A DNA stretch of 16,562 bases from CAYLRY01 sp964386535 (GCA_964386535.1 CAYLRY010000054.1:1-16562); one strand, 5' to 3'; counted from the stretch's first letter, positions 6,677-13,677 are shown. Made by a program: numbers and translations. The notes: a model not told the origin generated them from the letters alone.

Positions 6677-7630
6677 ATGATTGCCATCACAGGTGCAGGG
6701 GGTAAGCTGGGTGGGAGAGTAGCCGCGCGTCTGGCCCGGCTTGGTATTCGGCAGCGCCTTATTGTCCGCGACCCTATAAAGGCGCCAGATTTGCCGGGCG
6801 CAGAAGTGGCAATTGCTTCCTCTTACGGTGATGCCGTAGCCATGGGCCGGGCCCTGGCAGGAGTGGAAACGCTCCTGCTTATTTCAGCCCGGGATAAATT
6901 CGGCCTCCTGCTGCAAAGCGCCTTAAAAAAAGAAACGCCGCCGGCCTACGACCGGATACAGGAGCATTTCACAGCCATTGACGCTGCGGCGGCGGTGGGC
7001 GTCAGGCATATTGTTTACCTCTCGTTTGTCAATCCGGTGCCGGATGCCACCTTTATCCTGGGCAAAGACCATTACTATACTGAAGAGCATATCCGGAAAC
7101 TAGGCCTGCCTTTCACCTTCCTGCGGACCACCCTTTATATGGATAACGTACCGGTGTCAGTCTCAGAAGATGGAGTTATACGGGCGCCGGCCGGAGAAGG
7201 ACGGGTAGCCTGGGTAGCGCGTGATGACATTGCCGATGCAGCGGTGGCGGTCCTGGCCGACAAACGGAATCAGGGACAGGTTTATGACATCACCGGCCCT
7301 GAGGCGCTGACTATGGCTGAAACCGCTGAACGGTTGTCACTGGCTGCTGGCTGCCGGATCACCTACCAGATGCAGACCCCGCACGAGGCCAGAACGCTGC
7401 GTACTTCCAGCCGTCTCGACAGGTTCGAGGCGGAGCGGCGGGCTGTGACAGGCCAGGGCCTAAGCGACTATGAAGTTGAGGTGATGGTTACCCATTACCT
7501 GCAAATTGCCACCGGCGAACTGGCCCGAGTCAGTGACAGCGTCCGGCGTTTGACCGGACATGAAGCCCTTTCACTGGCGGAATATTTAAAGCAATATCCT
7601 GAGAGCATCCGGCATTTACGCAGCGGATAA
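6677..7630 (+). CDS. NmrA-like NAD(P)-binding atypical SDR
   Basis: A 317-residue Rossmann protein opening directly with the nucleotide motif TGAGGKLG (residues 5-12; Gly6, Gly9, Gly12). It belongs to the NmrA/atypical SDR group that also holds quinone reductase QOR2 and triphenylmethane reductase. Supporting segments are 'RLIVRDPIKAPDL' after the second strand, 'VETLLLISA', 'AAAVGVRHIVYLSFVNPVPDATF', 'HYYTEEHIRKLGLPFTFLRTTLYMDN', and 'YDITGPEALTMAETAERLS'. Arg27 after strand two suggests NADP(H) binding. The YxxxK pair of classical SDRs is not clear, as is usual in this group, so it may be a reductase or a redox sensor. The ribosome site AGGAGG (6665-6670) is six bases before ATG 6677. A 101-base gap separates it from the ferredoxin with no evident terminator, so it probably belongs to the same operon. 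Confidence 0.9.
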   Translation: MIAITGAGGKLGGRVAARLARLGIRQRLIVRDPIKAPDLPGAEVAIASSYGDAVAMGRALAGVETLLLISARDKFGLLLQSALKKETPPAYDRIQEHFTAIDAAAAVGVRHIVYLSFVNPVPDATFILGKDHYYTEEHIRKLGLPFTFLRTTLYMDNVPVSVSEDGVIRAPAGEGRVAWVARDDIADAAVAVLADKRNQGQVYDITGPEALTMAETAERLSLAAGCRITYQMQTPHEARTLRTSSRLDRFEAERRAVTGQGLSDYEVEVMVTHYLQIATGELARVSDSVRRLTGHEALSLAEYLKQYPESIRHLRSG

Positions 7631-7717
7631 TAACGTCTCATTTTCACATTTTACGGTAGCCAGTCTGTCATTCCAGAGCAGGCAGGAATCTGTTCCGTGC
7701 CTTTTCTAGATATTTTG

Positions 7718-7745
7718 CCCCGTTCGAACCGGGGAACTGCCCCCA
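7718..7745 (+). other. tRNA-3'-end-like sequence (T arm, acceptor strand, CCA)
   Basis: CCCCG-TTCGAAC-CGGGG has the exact form of a tRNA T arm: a 5-bp stem and a 7-base loop fitting TTCRANY. It is followed by seven bases (AACTGCC), one base, and CCA (7743-7745). No matching 5' half (acceptor, D arm, anticodon arm) is found in the right place upstream, so it is not a complete tRNA gene. It could be a relic of integration at a tRNA 3' end, or chance. GGGG (7731-7734) can alternatively pair with CCCC (7740-7743). Confidence 0.3.
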
Positions 7746-7816
7746 GGCTCTAAGGCCGGTGGTCTACCGCACTATGTATAATGTAAATATTACGCATATT
7801 CCTGAGGGATAGTCTT

Positions 7817-8812
7817 TTGTTTTTTTATTCTATCCGCAAAATATGGAATCCGGCTATGTACCAGGGGAAAACCTCCATGAAAGGGTATTTCGAAGGCTGG
7901 TATTATAAGCTGGCGGATAAAAACGAAAGCCACATCTGTGCTCTGATTCCCGGCGTCTCTTTTGATAAAGAAGGGAGAAACCCGCAGGCTTTCATCCAGT
8001 TCCTGAGCAATACGGGGACTTCCAGTCAATATTTCAGCTTTGACATCGGCCGGTTTTCATATTCCAGGAATACACCTGAGATCAGGATAGATGGAAACAG
8101 CTTCAGTCCCTCCAGAATTAATATTGATATTGCACAAAATTCAACCCGCATCAAAGGCATTGTGGCTTTTAAAAATACCAAGCCCTGGCCGGTCTCGCTT
8201 TTTTCTCCAGGGGCCATGGGATGGTATGCCTTTGTGCCTCTGATGGAATGTTACCACGGTGTTCTGAGCTTCGACCATCTGCTGGAAGGTCAACTGGGTA
8301 TTAATGGAGATACAATTGATTTTTGCGGCGGCCGGGGTTATATCGAAAAGGACTGGGGGAGGTCTTTCCCCAGCTACCATATTTGGGTCCAGACCAACCA
8401 TTTTGATCAGGCCGGCGTCTCGTTGATGGTTTCTATTGCCAATGTGCCCTGGCTGGGAAAAGCATTTGACGGTTTTTTAATAGGCTTCTGGTATGAAGGC
8501 CGTTTATACCGTTTTACCACTTACTCGGGAGCTAAAATCAGGCTGTTTGAATATGATCAGAAAAAACTACAGGTGCATGTTCAATCAAAAAGCCACCTTC
8601 TGGAAATAGAGGTATCTTATATCAGGGGCGCGCTTTTAAGGACTCCGGTGGTGGGAGAAATGCAGGGCCGGTTGTCCGAAAGCCTGACCGCTAAAACCCG
8701 CATCAGGTTTTTCCGCCAGTCATCCGGTGCCTTATCGCTGGTCTTTGAGGGTACCGGGCGGCATTCGGGGCTGGAAATCGAAGGAAAAATCCCCCTCAAA
8801 TTGAACCAGTAA
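7817..8812 (+). CDS. Tocopherol cyclase-like family protein
   Basis: A 331-residue protein with clear hallmarks of the tocopherol cyclase-like family. 'KGYFEGWYYKLAD' (22-34) opens the domain. 'GAMGWYAFVPLMECYHG' (132-148), 'GGRGYIEKDWGRSFP' (171-185) and 'HIWVQTNHF' (188-196) are the conserved core; the rest is beta-rich. In plants and cyanobacteria the family closes the chromanol ring of vitamin E; in anaerobic Firmicutes no such pathway is expected, so the role is unknown, perhaps a lipocalin-like lipid-binding or cyclizing function. The start is TTG 7817, with GAGGGA (7804-7809) seven bases upstream. The next ATG, at 7856, has no ribosome site and would cut the conserved IWNPAMYQG start. 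No transmembrane segment or signal peptide is evident. The upstream gap carries a TATAAT (7777-7782) without a good -35. Confidence 0.88.
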   Translation: MFFYSIRKIWNPAMYQGKTSMKGYFEGWYYKLADKNESHICALIPGVSFDKEGRNPQAFIQFLSNTGTSSQYFSFDIGRFSYSRNTPEIRIDGNSFSPSRINIDIAQNSTRIKGIVAFKNTKPWPVSLFSPGAMGWYAFVPLMECYHGVLSFDHLLEGQLGINGDTIDFCGGRGYIEKDWGRSFPSYHIWVQTNHFDQAGVSLMVSIANVPWLGKAFDGFLIGFWYEGRLYRFTTYSGAKIRLFEYDQKKLQVHVQSKSHLLEIEVSYIRGALLRTPVVGEMQGRLSESLTAKTRIRFFRQSSGALSLVFEGTGRHSGLEIEGKIPLKLNQ

Positions 8813-8871
8813 AGAAGCACTATTGGTGCCGGAAGATCTTTGCTTACCAATTATCCTGCTTGCTGAACTAA

Positions 8872-8901
8872 TTGACGGATTAAAAATGGGCGTGGTAAAT
8901 T
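8872..8901 (+). promoter_or_regulatory. Candidate promoter of the YD-repeat-like gene
   Basis: TTGACG (8872-8877) is followed after 18 bases by TAAATT (8896-8901), with a TGn extension at 8893-8895. The start codon lies about 65 bases downstream. The site suggests this gene is transcribed apart from the gene before it. Confidence 0.4.
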
Positions 8902-8967
8902 GGATTAGCCCGGTCACGCATAATAACCTGCGTTTAACACGGATAAATAGAAAGGGAAAAGTTTGAA

Positions 8968-9726
8968 ATGGAGATGAAGCCTCCGTTTGCCAGTCCTGTA
9001 AAAGAGTATTCTATGGAGACCTATATCTTTGATGAAGACGGCCAGGAGCTTTTTGATAAAAAAACGACCTGGAAATACAATATAAACAATAAAATTTCTG
9101 AAATATATCAATACGATCCTAAAACTAAATTTTCAGAGTCAAGTTACTATACCTATGATGAGGATCACAACTTAAAGGAAGTGACTGTTAAAATCGAAAC
9201 CGGAGAACAGAAAAAATACCTTGTTTATGAATACAAGGATAACTTGCTGGATCAAATCATCGAGATAGCCGGTGATTACAAATTCATTACTAAATATGAT
9301 GATTTTGGTAATCCGTACGAGAAAAACACATACTCTGGCGCTGACCTGCTGATTTCCACCACTATGTATGTTAATCAATATGATGAAAAGGGCAGGCTGG
9401 TTGAAAAACACACACTCTTTCCTTCAGGAGATTCCAGGTGGATAGATAAATATCAATATAACGAGGCCGGCCTGCTGGTTGAAGAACAAAAAATAAGGCA
9501 TCAGTTGGTTTCGATTGTAAAACATGTTTATAACGATAAAGGGCACCTTATCCTGAGTGATTATAATCCAGGTGAGTCCAATCATGAAACAATAAAAAAA
9601 GATATCCTTTATAACCGGAATAATGACATTATGGAAATAAGGGAATACCGCCGGGGCTGGTGCTATCGGGACCGTAATGAAGAATTTGCCTTGACCGGGA
9701 TTTTCGTATATTCTTACGTCAGGTAA
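8968..9726 (+). CDS. YD-repeat-like (RHS-type) protein, AT-rich
   Basis: A 252-residue protein made of repeating strands of the 'Y-[D/N]-x-x-G-x-x' kind, as in RHS/YD-repeat proteins. Copies include 'YDDFGNPYEKNTY' (residues about 110-122), 'YDEKGRLVEKHTL', 'YNEAGLLVEEQKI' and 'YNDKGHLILSDYN'. It lacks a signal peptide, RHS core, toxin tip and membrane segment, so it is a free-standing beta-repeat protein and not a polymorphic toxin. Base use differs from its neighbours: 9061-9120 has 15 G/C of 60, while 4981-5040 in the flavoprotein gene has 46 of 60. This hints at later acquisition. A purine-rich ribosome site (AAAGGGAAAAG) precedes ATG 8968; ATG 8974 is an alternative start. Function is unknown. 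Confidence 0.75.
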   Translation: MEMKPPFASPVKEYSMETYIFDEDGQELFDKKTTWKYNINNKISEIYQYDPKTKFSESSYYTYDEDHNLKEVTVKIETGEQKKYLVYEYKDNLLDQIIEIAGDYKFITKYDDFGNPYEKNTYSGADLLISTTMYVNQYDEKGRLVEKHTLFPSGDSRWIDKYQYNEAGLLVEEQKIRHQLVSIVKHVYNDKGHLILSDYNPGESNHETIKKDILYNRNNDIMEIREYRRGWCYRDRNEEFALTGIFVYSYVR

Positions 9727-9772
9727 TAGATTGATCCGCAGGACAGGCTATACCCGATGAAAGCCGGAAAGG

Positions 9773-9792
9773 AAGGGCATTCCCTTATTTTT
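9773..9792 (+). terminator. Weak intrinsic terminator of the YD-repeat gene
   Basis: AAGGG (9773-9777), loop CATT, CCCTT (9782-9786), then ATTTTT. The stem is only five base pairs, so termination may be partial. Confidence 0.4.
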
Positions 9793-9809
9793 ATAAAAGC
9801 GCAAAACCC

Positions 9810-9829
9810 AAAAAAGCCGCAGCTCTGCG
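9810..9829 (-). terminator. Intrinsic terminator of the minus-strand iron-sulfur gene
   Basis: Read on the minus strand, CGCAG-AG-CTGCG (9829-9818) is followed by GC and TTTTTT (9815-9810). It lies just after the stop codon at 9834-9832. The stem is short, with a tight loop (or 4 bp with a 4-base loop). The same hairpin read on the plus strand is followed by TTTT. Confidence 0.55.
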
Positions 9830-9831
9830 TT

Positions 9832-10941
9832 TTATCCTTGATTCTTTTTGGACATCACTTTCAGAAACTCATCGTTATCCTTTGGCGGCACCCGTTCCTC
9901 CGCCTTTTTGACCAGGCGGCTGGCTTCCGGCTGGCAGGTAACGATGCAATTGCCACAGCCTATGCAGCGGTTAAGGTCAATAACAGCCTTACCGTCTTTT
10001 ATTGACCTGGCTTCAAGGGGGCAGCGCCTGGCACAGGTGCCACAGCCGGCGCACAGGGTATGATTCACTTCGCAGTAGTAGTTGGTCACAAAGAAGTCTA
10101 CCGGCCTAGGCGATTTTTTAGCTGCTGAAACAGGCCCGCAGCAGTCCCCGCAGCAGCAACAAATGTTTTCTGGCTGCTGCGTATTTTCCGGCTGAAGTAT
10201 AAAACCTGCTGCCTGTGCTTTTTCCAGCACCGCAAAGACTTCCTCCCTGGTAATAAAGCGGGAAATGCCCATTTCCACGTACTGACGGGCATGGTCGGGT
10301 CCGATATGCAAACAGGTCTCACGTATATCCGAATACCTGCATGGTTGACCGCGCAGGTCCTTCATCTGCCGGCACATGCAGGCGGTTACCGCAAAAGGGC
10401 CCGGCGCCTGTTCGACCAGTTTTCTGACATCATCATAGCTGCTGAAAACCTGTCTAACAGGAAGCGGGATACTCTTTTCAACCGGTATAGTCCTGAGCTG
10501 AGGGACTCTGGGTCTTTTGCTTTGGGCTTTTTTGGCAAAGCTCTCTTCATGGTATTTGTCCAGGACCTCCACCAATTCTTTAGTCACCCGGTTGACCTGA
10601 AAGTCAATCATACCTCCGGCAGAGACTCCCACATTCATATAACGCCTTTCTTTATACCCTTCAGTAAAAAACAGGATGGTGCCTTTTTGCACCATACGGT
10701 CGAGCTTCTTCCGCAAATCCTCAATACTCATCTGCATGCCGCGCTTGATAAGGCGCTTATGAATAATATTAGCCGGCTCTTTTTTAAAGTTGGATAGAGC
10801 CAGGCAGATTTCCGCTTCTTCCGGCGTAAGCAAATGTTTCAGCAAACGGATATCCGCCCCTGACTCAGTGGCGGCAAAGCCAGCCGGTGATTTATCCAGA
10901 TGTCTTTGCAGTTTTCTATATACCTTTTCTGCGGCGTCCAT
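9832..10941 (-). CDS. Winged-helix/multi-[4Fe-4S] protein, copy 1
   Basis: A 369-residue cytoplasmic protein built of four parts. Residues about 30-100 look like a winged helix (LLTPEEAEICLALSNF, then EDLRKKLDRMVQKGTILFF). A central Cys set comprises C188-x-C190-R, C201 and C210, with a downstream 'RFITREEVFAVLEKAQAAGF' helix. A Cys-rich knot has C261-C264 and C267-C268 (NICCCCGDCC). A C-terminal dicluster ferredoxin has C297/300/303/307 and C326/329/332/336. The last Cys of the second motif is followed by Gln instead of the usual Pro. I start it at ATG 10941 because AGGAGG lies five bases upstream; the longer reading from 10995 translates leader repeats. Proteins of this layout occur in sulfate reducers and other anaerobes as iron-sulfur proteins of unclear role. 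Electron relay to the flavoprotein and redox-sensing DNA binding are both possible. Confidence 0.85.
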   Translation of the reverse strand: MDAAEKVYRKLQRHLDKSPAGFAATESGADIRLLKHLLTPEEAEICLALSNFKKEPANIIHKRLIKRGMQMSIEDLRKKLDRMVQKGTILFFTEGYKERRYMNVGVSAGGMIDFQVNRVTKELVEVLDKYHEESFAKKAQSKRPRVPQLRTIPVEKSIPLPVRQVFSSYDDVRKLVEQAPGPFAVTACMCRQMKDLRGQPCRYSDIRETCLHIGPDHARQYVEMGISRFITREEVFAVLEKAQAAGFILQPENTQQPENICCCCGDCCGPVSAAKKSPRPVDFFVTNYYCEVNHTLCAGCGTCARRCPLEARSIKDGKAVIDLNRCIGCGNCIVTCQPEASRLVKKAEERVPPKDNDEFLKVMSKKNQG

Positions 10942-10981
10942 GTCTTCCTCCTGAATAGTGAGTTCCGAGTTCCTGATGGCG

Positions 10982-11030
10982 AGTTTCCAGTCCACCTTTC
11001 TCCCCTGCCGGTAACTCGCAACTGGAAACT
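10982..11030. repeat. 10-base inverted repeat in the leader of the iron-sulfur gene
   Basis: AGTTTCCAGT (10982-10991) and ACTGGAAACT (11021-11030) are exact reverse complements around 29 bases. The neighbouring GCGAGTT (10979-10985) and AACTCGC (11013-11019) are also complementary and overlap these arms, so alternative folds exist. GAGTTCC units continue to 10960. Confidence 0.6.
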
Positions 11031-11087
11031 ATAACGAGAGATATTTTCGCTTAATTCAGGTATTAAATCAACTGATTTGACTTACTC

Positions 11088-11116
11088 TTGTTAATCTGCA
11101 CGACTTTAGTTATACT
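11088..11116 (+). promoter_or_regulatory. Candidate sigma-A promoter of the SDR gene
   Basis: TTGTTA (11088-11093, four of six) is followed after 17 bases by TATACT (11111-11116, five of six). The leader to ATG 11345 would be about 220 bases. Confidence 0.45.
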
Positions 11117-11344
11117 TATACGAAATTCACATCATAACGGAGTAAAGTGTTATCCGGCCACTTTCCCGCATTTCTGCCTTTGGCAGAACACCGGTCTATA
11201 CACCTTTAATTTACCAGAAGGAGAGTCAGACAGAGGTCTTAACTCACTCGTCCCGGATCCAGTACCGGTTCCACGGATGAACCGTTGGATCACATTTTAA
11301 AAAGTTGAAACTTATATATGTTAAATAGGCAAAAGGAGTAAAAG

Positions 11345-12127
11345 ATGCAGCGTATTCTGGAAAAGAAAGTTGCGCTGGTAACCGGTTCAAGCTCAGGGAT
11401 CGGCAAAGCTACTGCCATAGCCATGGCCAGAGAAGGGGCTAAAGTTGTTATCAATGCTGATAAAAATGTCCGGGGCGGCGAGGAAGTGGTGAGTACCATT
11501 AAAGCCGCCGGCGGTGAGGCCATGTTCATCCAGGCTGACGTGTCCTCAGCATCACAGGTTAAGGCCATGTTCGACCGCATATTTGTAAATTACGGCCGTC
11601 TGGACTGCGCTTTTAACAACGCAGGGGGTAAATTTGCCGATCTCTCCATCGTAGACCATTCCGAAGAGGACTGGAACCGTACCATGAATGTCAATCTAAA
11701 GGGCATGTGGATGTGTATGAAATTTGAGATACCCCAGATGTTAAAACAGGGCGGAGGTGCCATTATTAACACCTCTTCACTGGCCGGCCTGGGCGGCATC
11801 CCCAATAGCCTGGCCTATACAGTCAGCAAGCACGGTGTAATAGGCCTGACCAGGGTGGCTGCGGTGGAATATTCAAAAATGGGCATCCGCGTGAACGCCG
11901 TCTGCCCTGGATTGATTGAGACTGAGAGGGCCATGGGCTTTATGAACCGGGCAGCCAAATCCGATCCAAGATCCCTGGGGCCTTCCGGCCGCGGCGGCAA
12001 ATGTGAAGAAGTGGCTGAACTGGTGGTCTGGCTGTGCTCGGATGGAGCCAGATTCGTCAACGGCCAGGTCATTGCGGTGGACGGCGGCAAAACCGCATTA
12101 CAGGTAGTGCCTAACTTGAAAAGATAA
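11345..12127 (+). CDS. Classical short-chain dehydrogenase/reductase (SDR)
   Basis: A 260-residue NAD(P)-dependent oxidoreductase with the full classical SDR signature. The cofactor motif is TGSSSGIG (13-20), followed by NNAG (91-94) and the catalytic Ser144 or Ser145 in 'NTSSLAG'. The Tyr158-x3-Lys162 pair lies in 'YTVSKH', Asn117 in 'MNVNLKG', and 'VCPGLIETE' (187-194) follows. Asp39 at the end of the second strand suggests NAD(H) over NADP(H). Length is normal. It should interconvert a secondary alcohol and a ketone, or act on a related group; the substrate is unknown, and assignments such as 3-oxoacyl-ACP reductase or hydroxysteroid dehydrogenase cannot be told apart by eye. The ribosome site AAAGGAG (11332-11338) is six bases before the ATG. 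A DUF4160 gene follows ten bases after the stop. Confidence 0.95.
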   Translation: MQRILEKKVALVTGSSSGIGKATAIAMAREGAKVVINADKNVRGGEEVVSTIKAAGGEAMFIQADVSSASQVKAMFDRIFVNYGRLDCAFNNAGGKFADLSIVDHSEEDWNRTMNVNLKGMWMCMKFEIPQMLKQGGGAIINTSSLAGLGGIPNSLAYTVSKHGVIGLTRVAAVEYSKMGIRVNAVCPGLIETERAMGFMNRAAKSDPRSLGPSGRGGKCEEVAELVVWLCSDGARFVNGQVIAVDGGKTALQVVPNLKR

Positions 12128-12137
12128 AGAGCTCTGG

Positions 12138-12332
12138 ATGCCAACAATATTACGAATTGACTCATTTCGTTTTTTCTTCTACGCTAATGACAGGAATGAA
12201 CCGCAGCATGTACCTGTCCAGAGGAGAGATGATAGTGCTAAATTCTGGCTGGACCCGGTAAGACTGGAAAGAAGCGGAGGATTCAGACGGTCTGAATTAA
12301 AGACTTTCCAAAATATGATAACAGAATATTAA
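12138..12332 (+). CDS. DUF4160 protein, C-terminally truncated by a stop codon
   Basis: A 64-residue protein with the DUF4160 signature: MPTILRIDSFRFFFYAND at the start, then 'PQHVPVQ', 'AKFWLDPVRL' and 'GFRRSELKTFQNMITEY'. Full members run about 15-20 residues more and end in a pattern like E-LLEAWNEYF. Here TAA (12330-12332) interrupts, and the same frame continues KEFLEALNV to a second stop at 12360-12362, so the tail is visible beyond a probable nonsense change. DUF4160 genes are often paired with DUF2442 as a suspected toxin-antitoxin-like couple; no DUF2442 gene follows. It starts ten bases after the SDR stop with only a weak ribosome site (AAAGAG), so translation would depend on coupling. 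It may be a decaying remnant. Confidence 0.75.
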   Translation: MPTILRIDSFRFFFYANDRNEPQHVPVQRRDDSAKFWLDPVRLERSGGFRRSELKTFQNMITEY

Positions 12333-12381
12333 AAGGAATTTTTAGAGGCATTGAATGTCTGAACTATCAGGCTTTTTCCGT

Positions 12382-12420
12382 CAGCATTCAGAAATGAATG
12401 GCCCTGAATGTTTAATGCTG
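12382..12420 (+). promoter_or_regulatory. Competing hairpins in the leader of the aldo/keto reductase gene
   Basis: CATTCA-GAAA-TGAATG (12385-12400) is a perfect 6-bp stem with a GAAA tetraloop. The same arm can pair instead as CATTCAG with CTGAATG (12404-12410), or CAGCATT (12382-12388) with AATGCTG (12414-12420). The ribosome site AAGGAG (12441-12446) lies 20 bases downstream. A regulatory role is inferred only. Confidence 0.35.
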
Positions 12421-12455
12421 TTCACTCATGACTGTCTATAAAGGAGAAATTGAAA

Positions 12456-13469
12456 ATGAAAATGCGCTTTCTGGGAAAAACCGGACTACAGGTCTCCGAG
12501 CTGTGCCTGGGGACAGGCAGTTTCGGGGGCCGGGGGGTATATGAAAAGACCGGTACTATCGGCCAGGATGAAGCGGATTACCTGGTCAATATGTGTCTGG
12601 ATGCGGGGATCAATTTTTTTGATACTGCGGAAACCTATTCGGACGGCTGGGCAGAGGAAATTCTGGGAAATGCGCTGGTTTCCAGGCGCAAAGAAGCCAT
12701 TATTGTAACTAAAGCCCATCCTACCAGGAGCCCAGGTCCCAACGACGGGGGTTTTTCCCGCAATCACATCATAGATGGCTGCAATGCCAGCCTGAAAAGG
12801 CTCAGAACAGACTATATCGACGTTTATGAGCTGCATATGTTTGATGAATATACCCCGCTGGAGGTGACCCTGCGGGCCATGGACGACCTGGTCCGTGCGG
12901 GGAAAGTGCGCTATATCGGCTGCTCCAATTTTTCAGGCTGGCAGGTGATGAAGTGCCTGGCCATCTCGGACAAAAACGGCTGGGAAAGGTTTATGACGCT
13001 GGAGGCCATGTACTCGCTGGCCTCGCGCTGGCTGGAGTTCGAGCTGGTGCCCCTGTGCCTGGACCAGGGGGTGGGCATACTGGCTTTCAGTCCTCTGCAC
13101 GGCGGCTACCTTAGCGGCAAGTACCGCCGTAACCAGCCGTGGCCGGGCGGCACCCGGTTTAAAAAGCCGGAGAACACTGGGGGCTGGCCTATCAAGCTGG
13201 ATGAACTGTATAATATGGTGGACGTGCTGGACAAAATCGCCCCGGAGCACCAGGCCACTGTGGCGCAAACAGCCCTGAACTACGTTCTGCGCAAGCCGGG
13301 AATTAGTTCGTTGATCATAGGCATCAGAAACGCCAGGCAGCTCGAGGAAAACCTCAAAGCCACTGAGTTTACTCTAACGCCGGAAGAGGTAGCCATGCTG
13401 GATAAAGTAAGTGAACCGGAACGCAAAAACCCGTATTACCAGTATAACCCGGTAAAGAAAGCGAATTAG
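12456..13469 (+). CDS. Aldo/keto reductase family oxidoreductase
   Basis: A 337-residue NADPH-dependent carbonyl reductase of the AKR (alpha/beta)8 barrel family. The catalytic tetrad is visible: Asp56 and Tyr61 in 'NFFDTAETYSDG', Lys86 in 'IIVTKAH', and His127 in 'DVYELHMFD'. 'KVRYIGCSNFSGWQ' and the C-terminal cofactor segment 'SSLIIGIRNARQLEENL' are typical, and the family opening 'MRFLGKTGLQVSELCLGTGSFGG' is intact. I start at ATG 12456, nine bases after AAGGAG (12441-12446); the in-frame TTG 12450 is too close to that site and ATG 12462 is farther. Length and motifs fit the YajO/Gcy-like group, which also holds aryl-alcohol dehydrogenase-like proteins. The substrate is unknown. It probably forms a loose unit with the SDR upstream, though the long leader may give separate control. 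Confidence 0.94.
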   Translation: MKMRFLGKTGLQVSELCLGTGSFGGRGVYEKTGTIGQDEADYLVNMCLDAGINFFDTAETYSDGWAEEILGNALVSRRKEAIIVTKAHPTRSPGPNDGGFSRNHIIDGCNASLKRLRTDYIDVYELHMFDEYTPLEVTLRAMDDLVRAGKVRYIGCSNFSGWQVMKCLAISDKNGWERFMTLEAMYSLASRWLEFELVPLCLDQGVGILAFSPLHGGYLSGKYRRNQPWPGGTRFKKPENTGGWPIKLDELYNMVDVLDKIAPEHQATVAQTALNYVLRKPGISSLIIGIRNARQLEENLKATEFTLTPEEVAMLDKVSEPERKNPYYQYNPVKKAN

Positions 13470-13567
13470 GATTACAGAACATCAAAAGTCACTTTTTGAG
13501 GCACAGCATGACTACTTACAGTTCACTTTCACACGGGTATTGGAATAAAAAAGGTCTGACGGTTGGG

Positions 13568-13585
13568 CAGCCGGTTCTCCGGCTG
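13568..13585. repeat. Perfect 7-bp hairpin after the aldo/keto reductase
   Basis: CAGCCGG-TTCT-CCGGCTG (13568-13585). It sits between two converging genes. No U run follows on the plus strand; on the minus strand TTTTTT (13552-13547) comes 15 bases later. It may be a transcript-end structure but does not meet the standard terminator pattern. Confidence 0.45.
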
Positions 13586-13677
13586 GAAGATAGATAAAGG
13601 CCGGCTGATGAAAAGAACTAACCCGGGTTCCGCAGTGGTAGCTTCAAAAGGTATTTCCGTTGAGGCTAATAATGGGG

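Larger units (their letters stand above)
10942..11344. other. Divergent intergenic region between iron-sulfur gene and SDR
   Basis: No protein gene is supported. The minus-strand leader (10942-11040) carries a 10-base inverted repeat and several GAGTTCC-like units. A candidate plus-strand promoter for the SDR lies at 11088-11116. A possible minus-strand promoter (TTGATT, 17 bases, GAAAAT) lies near 11073-11045 but is weak. The last 200 bases before the SDR show nothing else I recognise. Confidence 0.5.

Noticed and set aside
7711..7780. Complete tRNA on the minus strand (GGTAGACCACC... with a GTTCGAA loop)
   Set aside because: The loop begins with G where T54 is expected, the acceptor stem has no partner, and the D arm cannot be formed.
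10291..10797. 168-codon open frame antisense to iron-sulfur copy 1
   Set aside because: Fully inside a well-supported gene on the other strand, with no ribosome site and a low-complexity product.
10942..10995. Eighteen-residue N-terminal extension of iron-sulfur copy 1
   Set aside because: It translates GAACTC-type leader repeats, and the ribosome site AGGAGG lies inside it, directly before ATG 10941.
12354..12440. 28-codon frame after the DUF4160 remnant, considered as a DUF2442 partner
   Set aside because: Does not resemble DUF2442, is very short, lacks a ribosome site and overlaps the leader hairpins.
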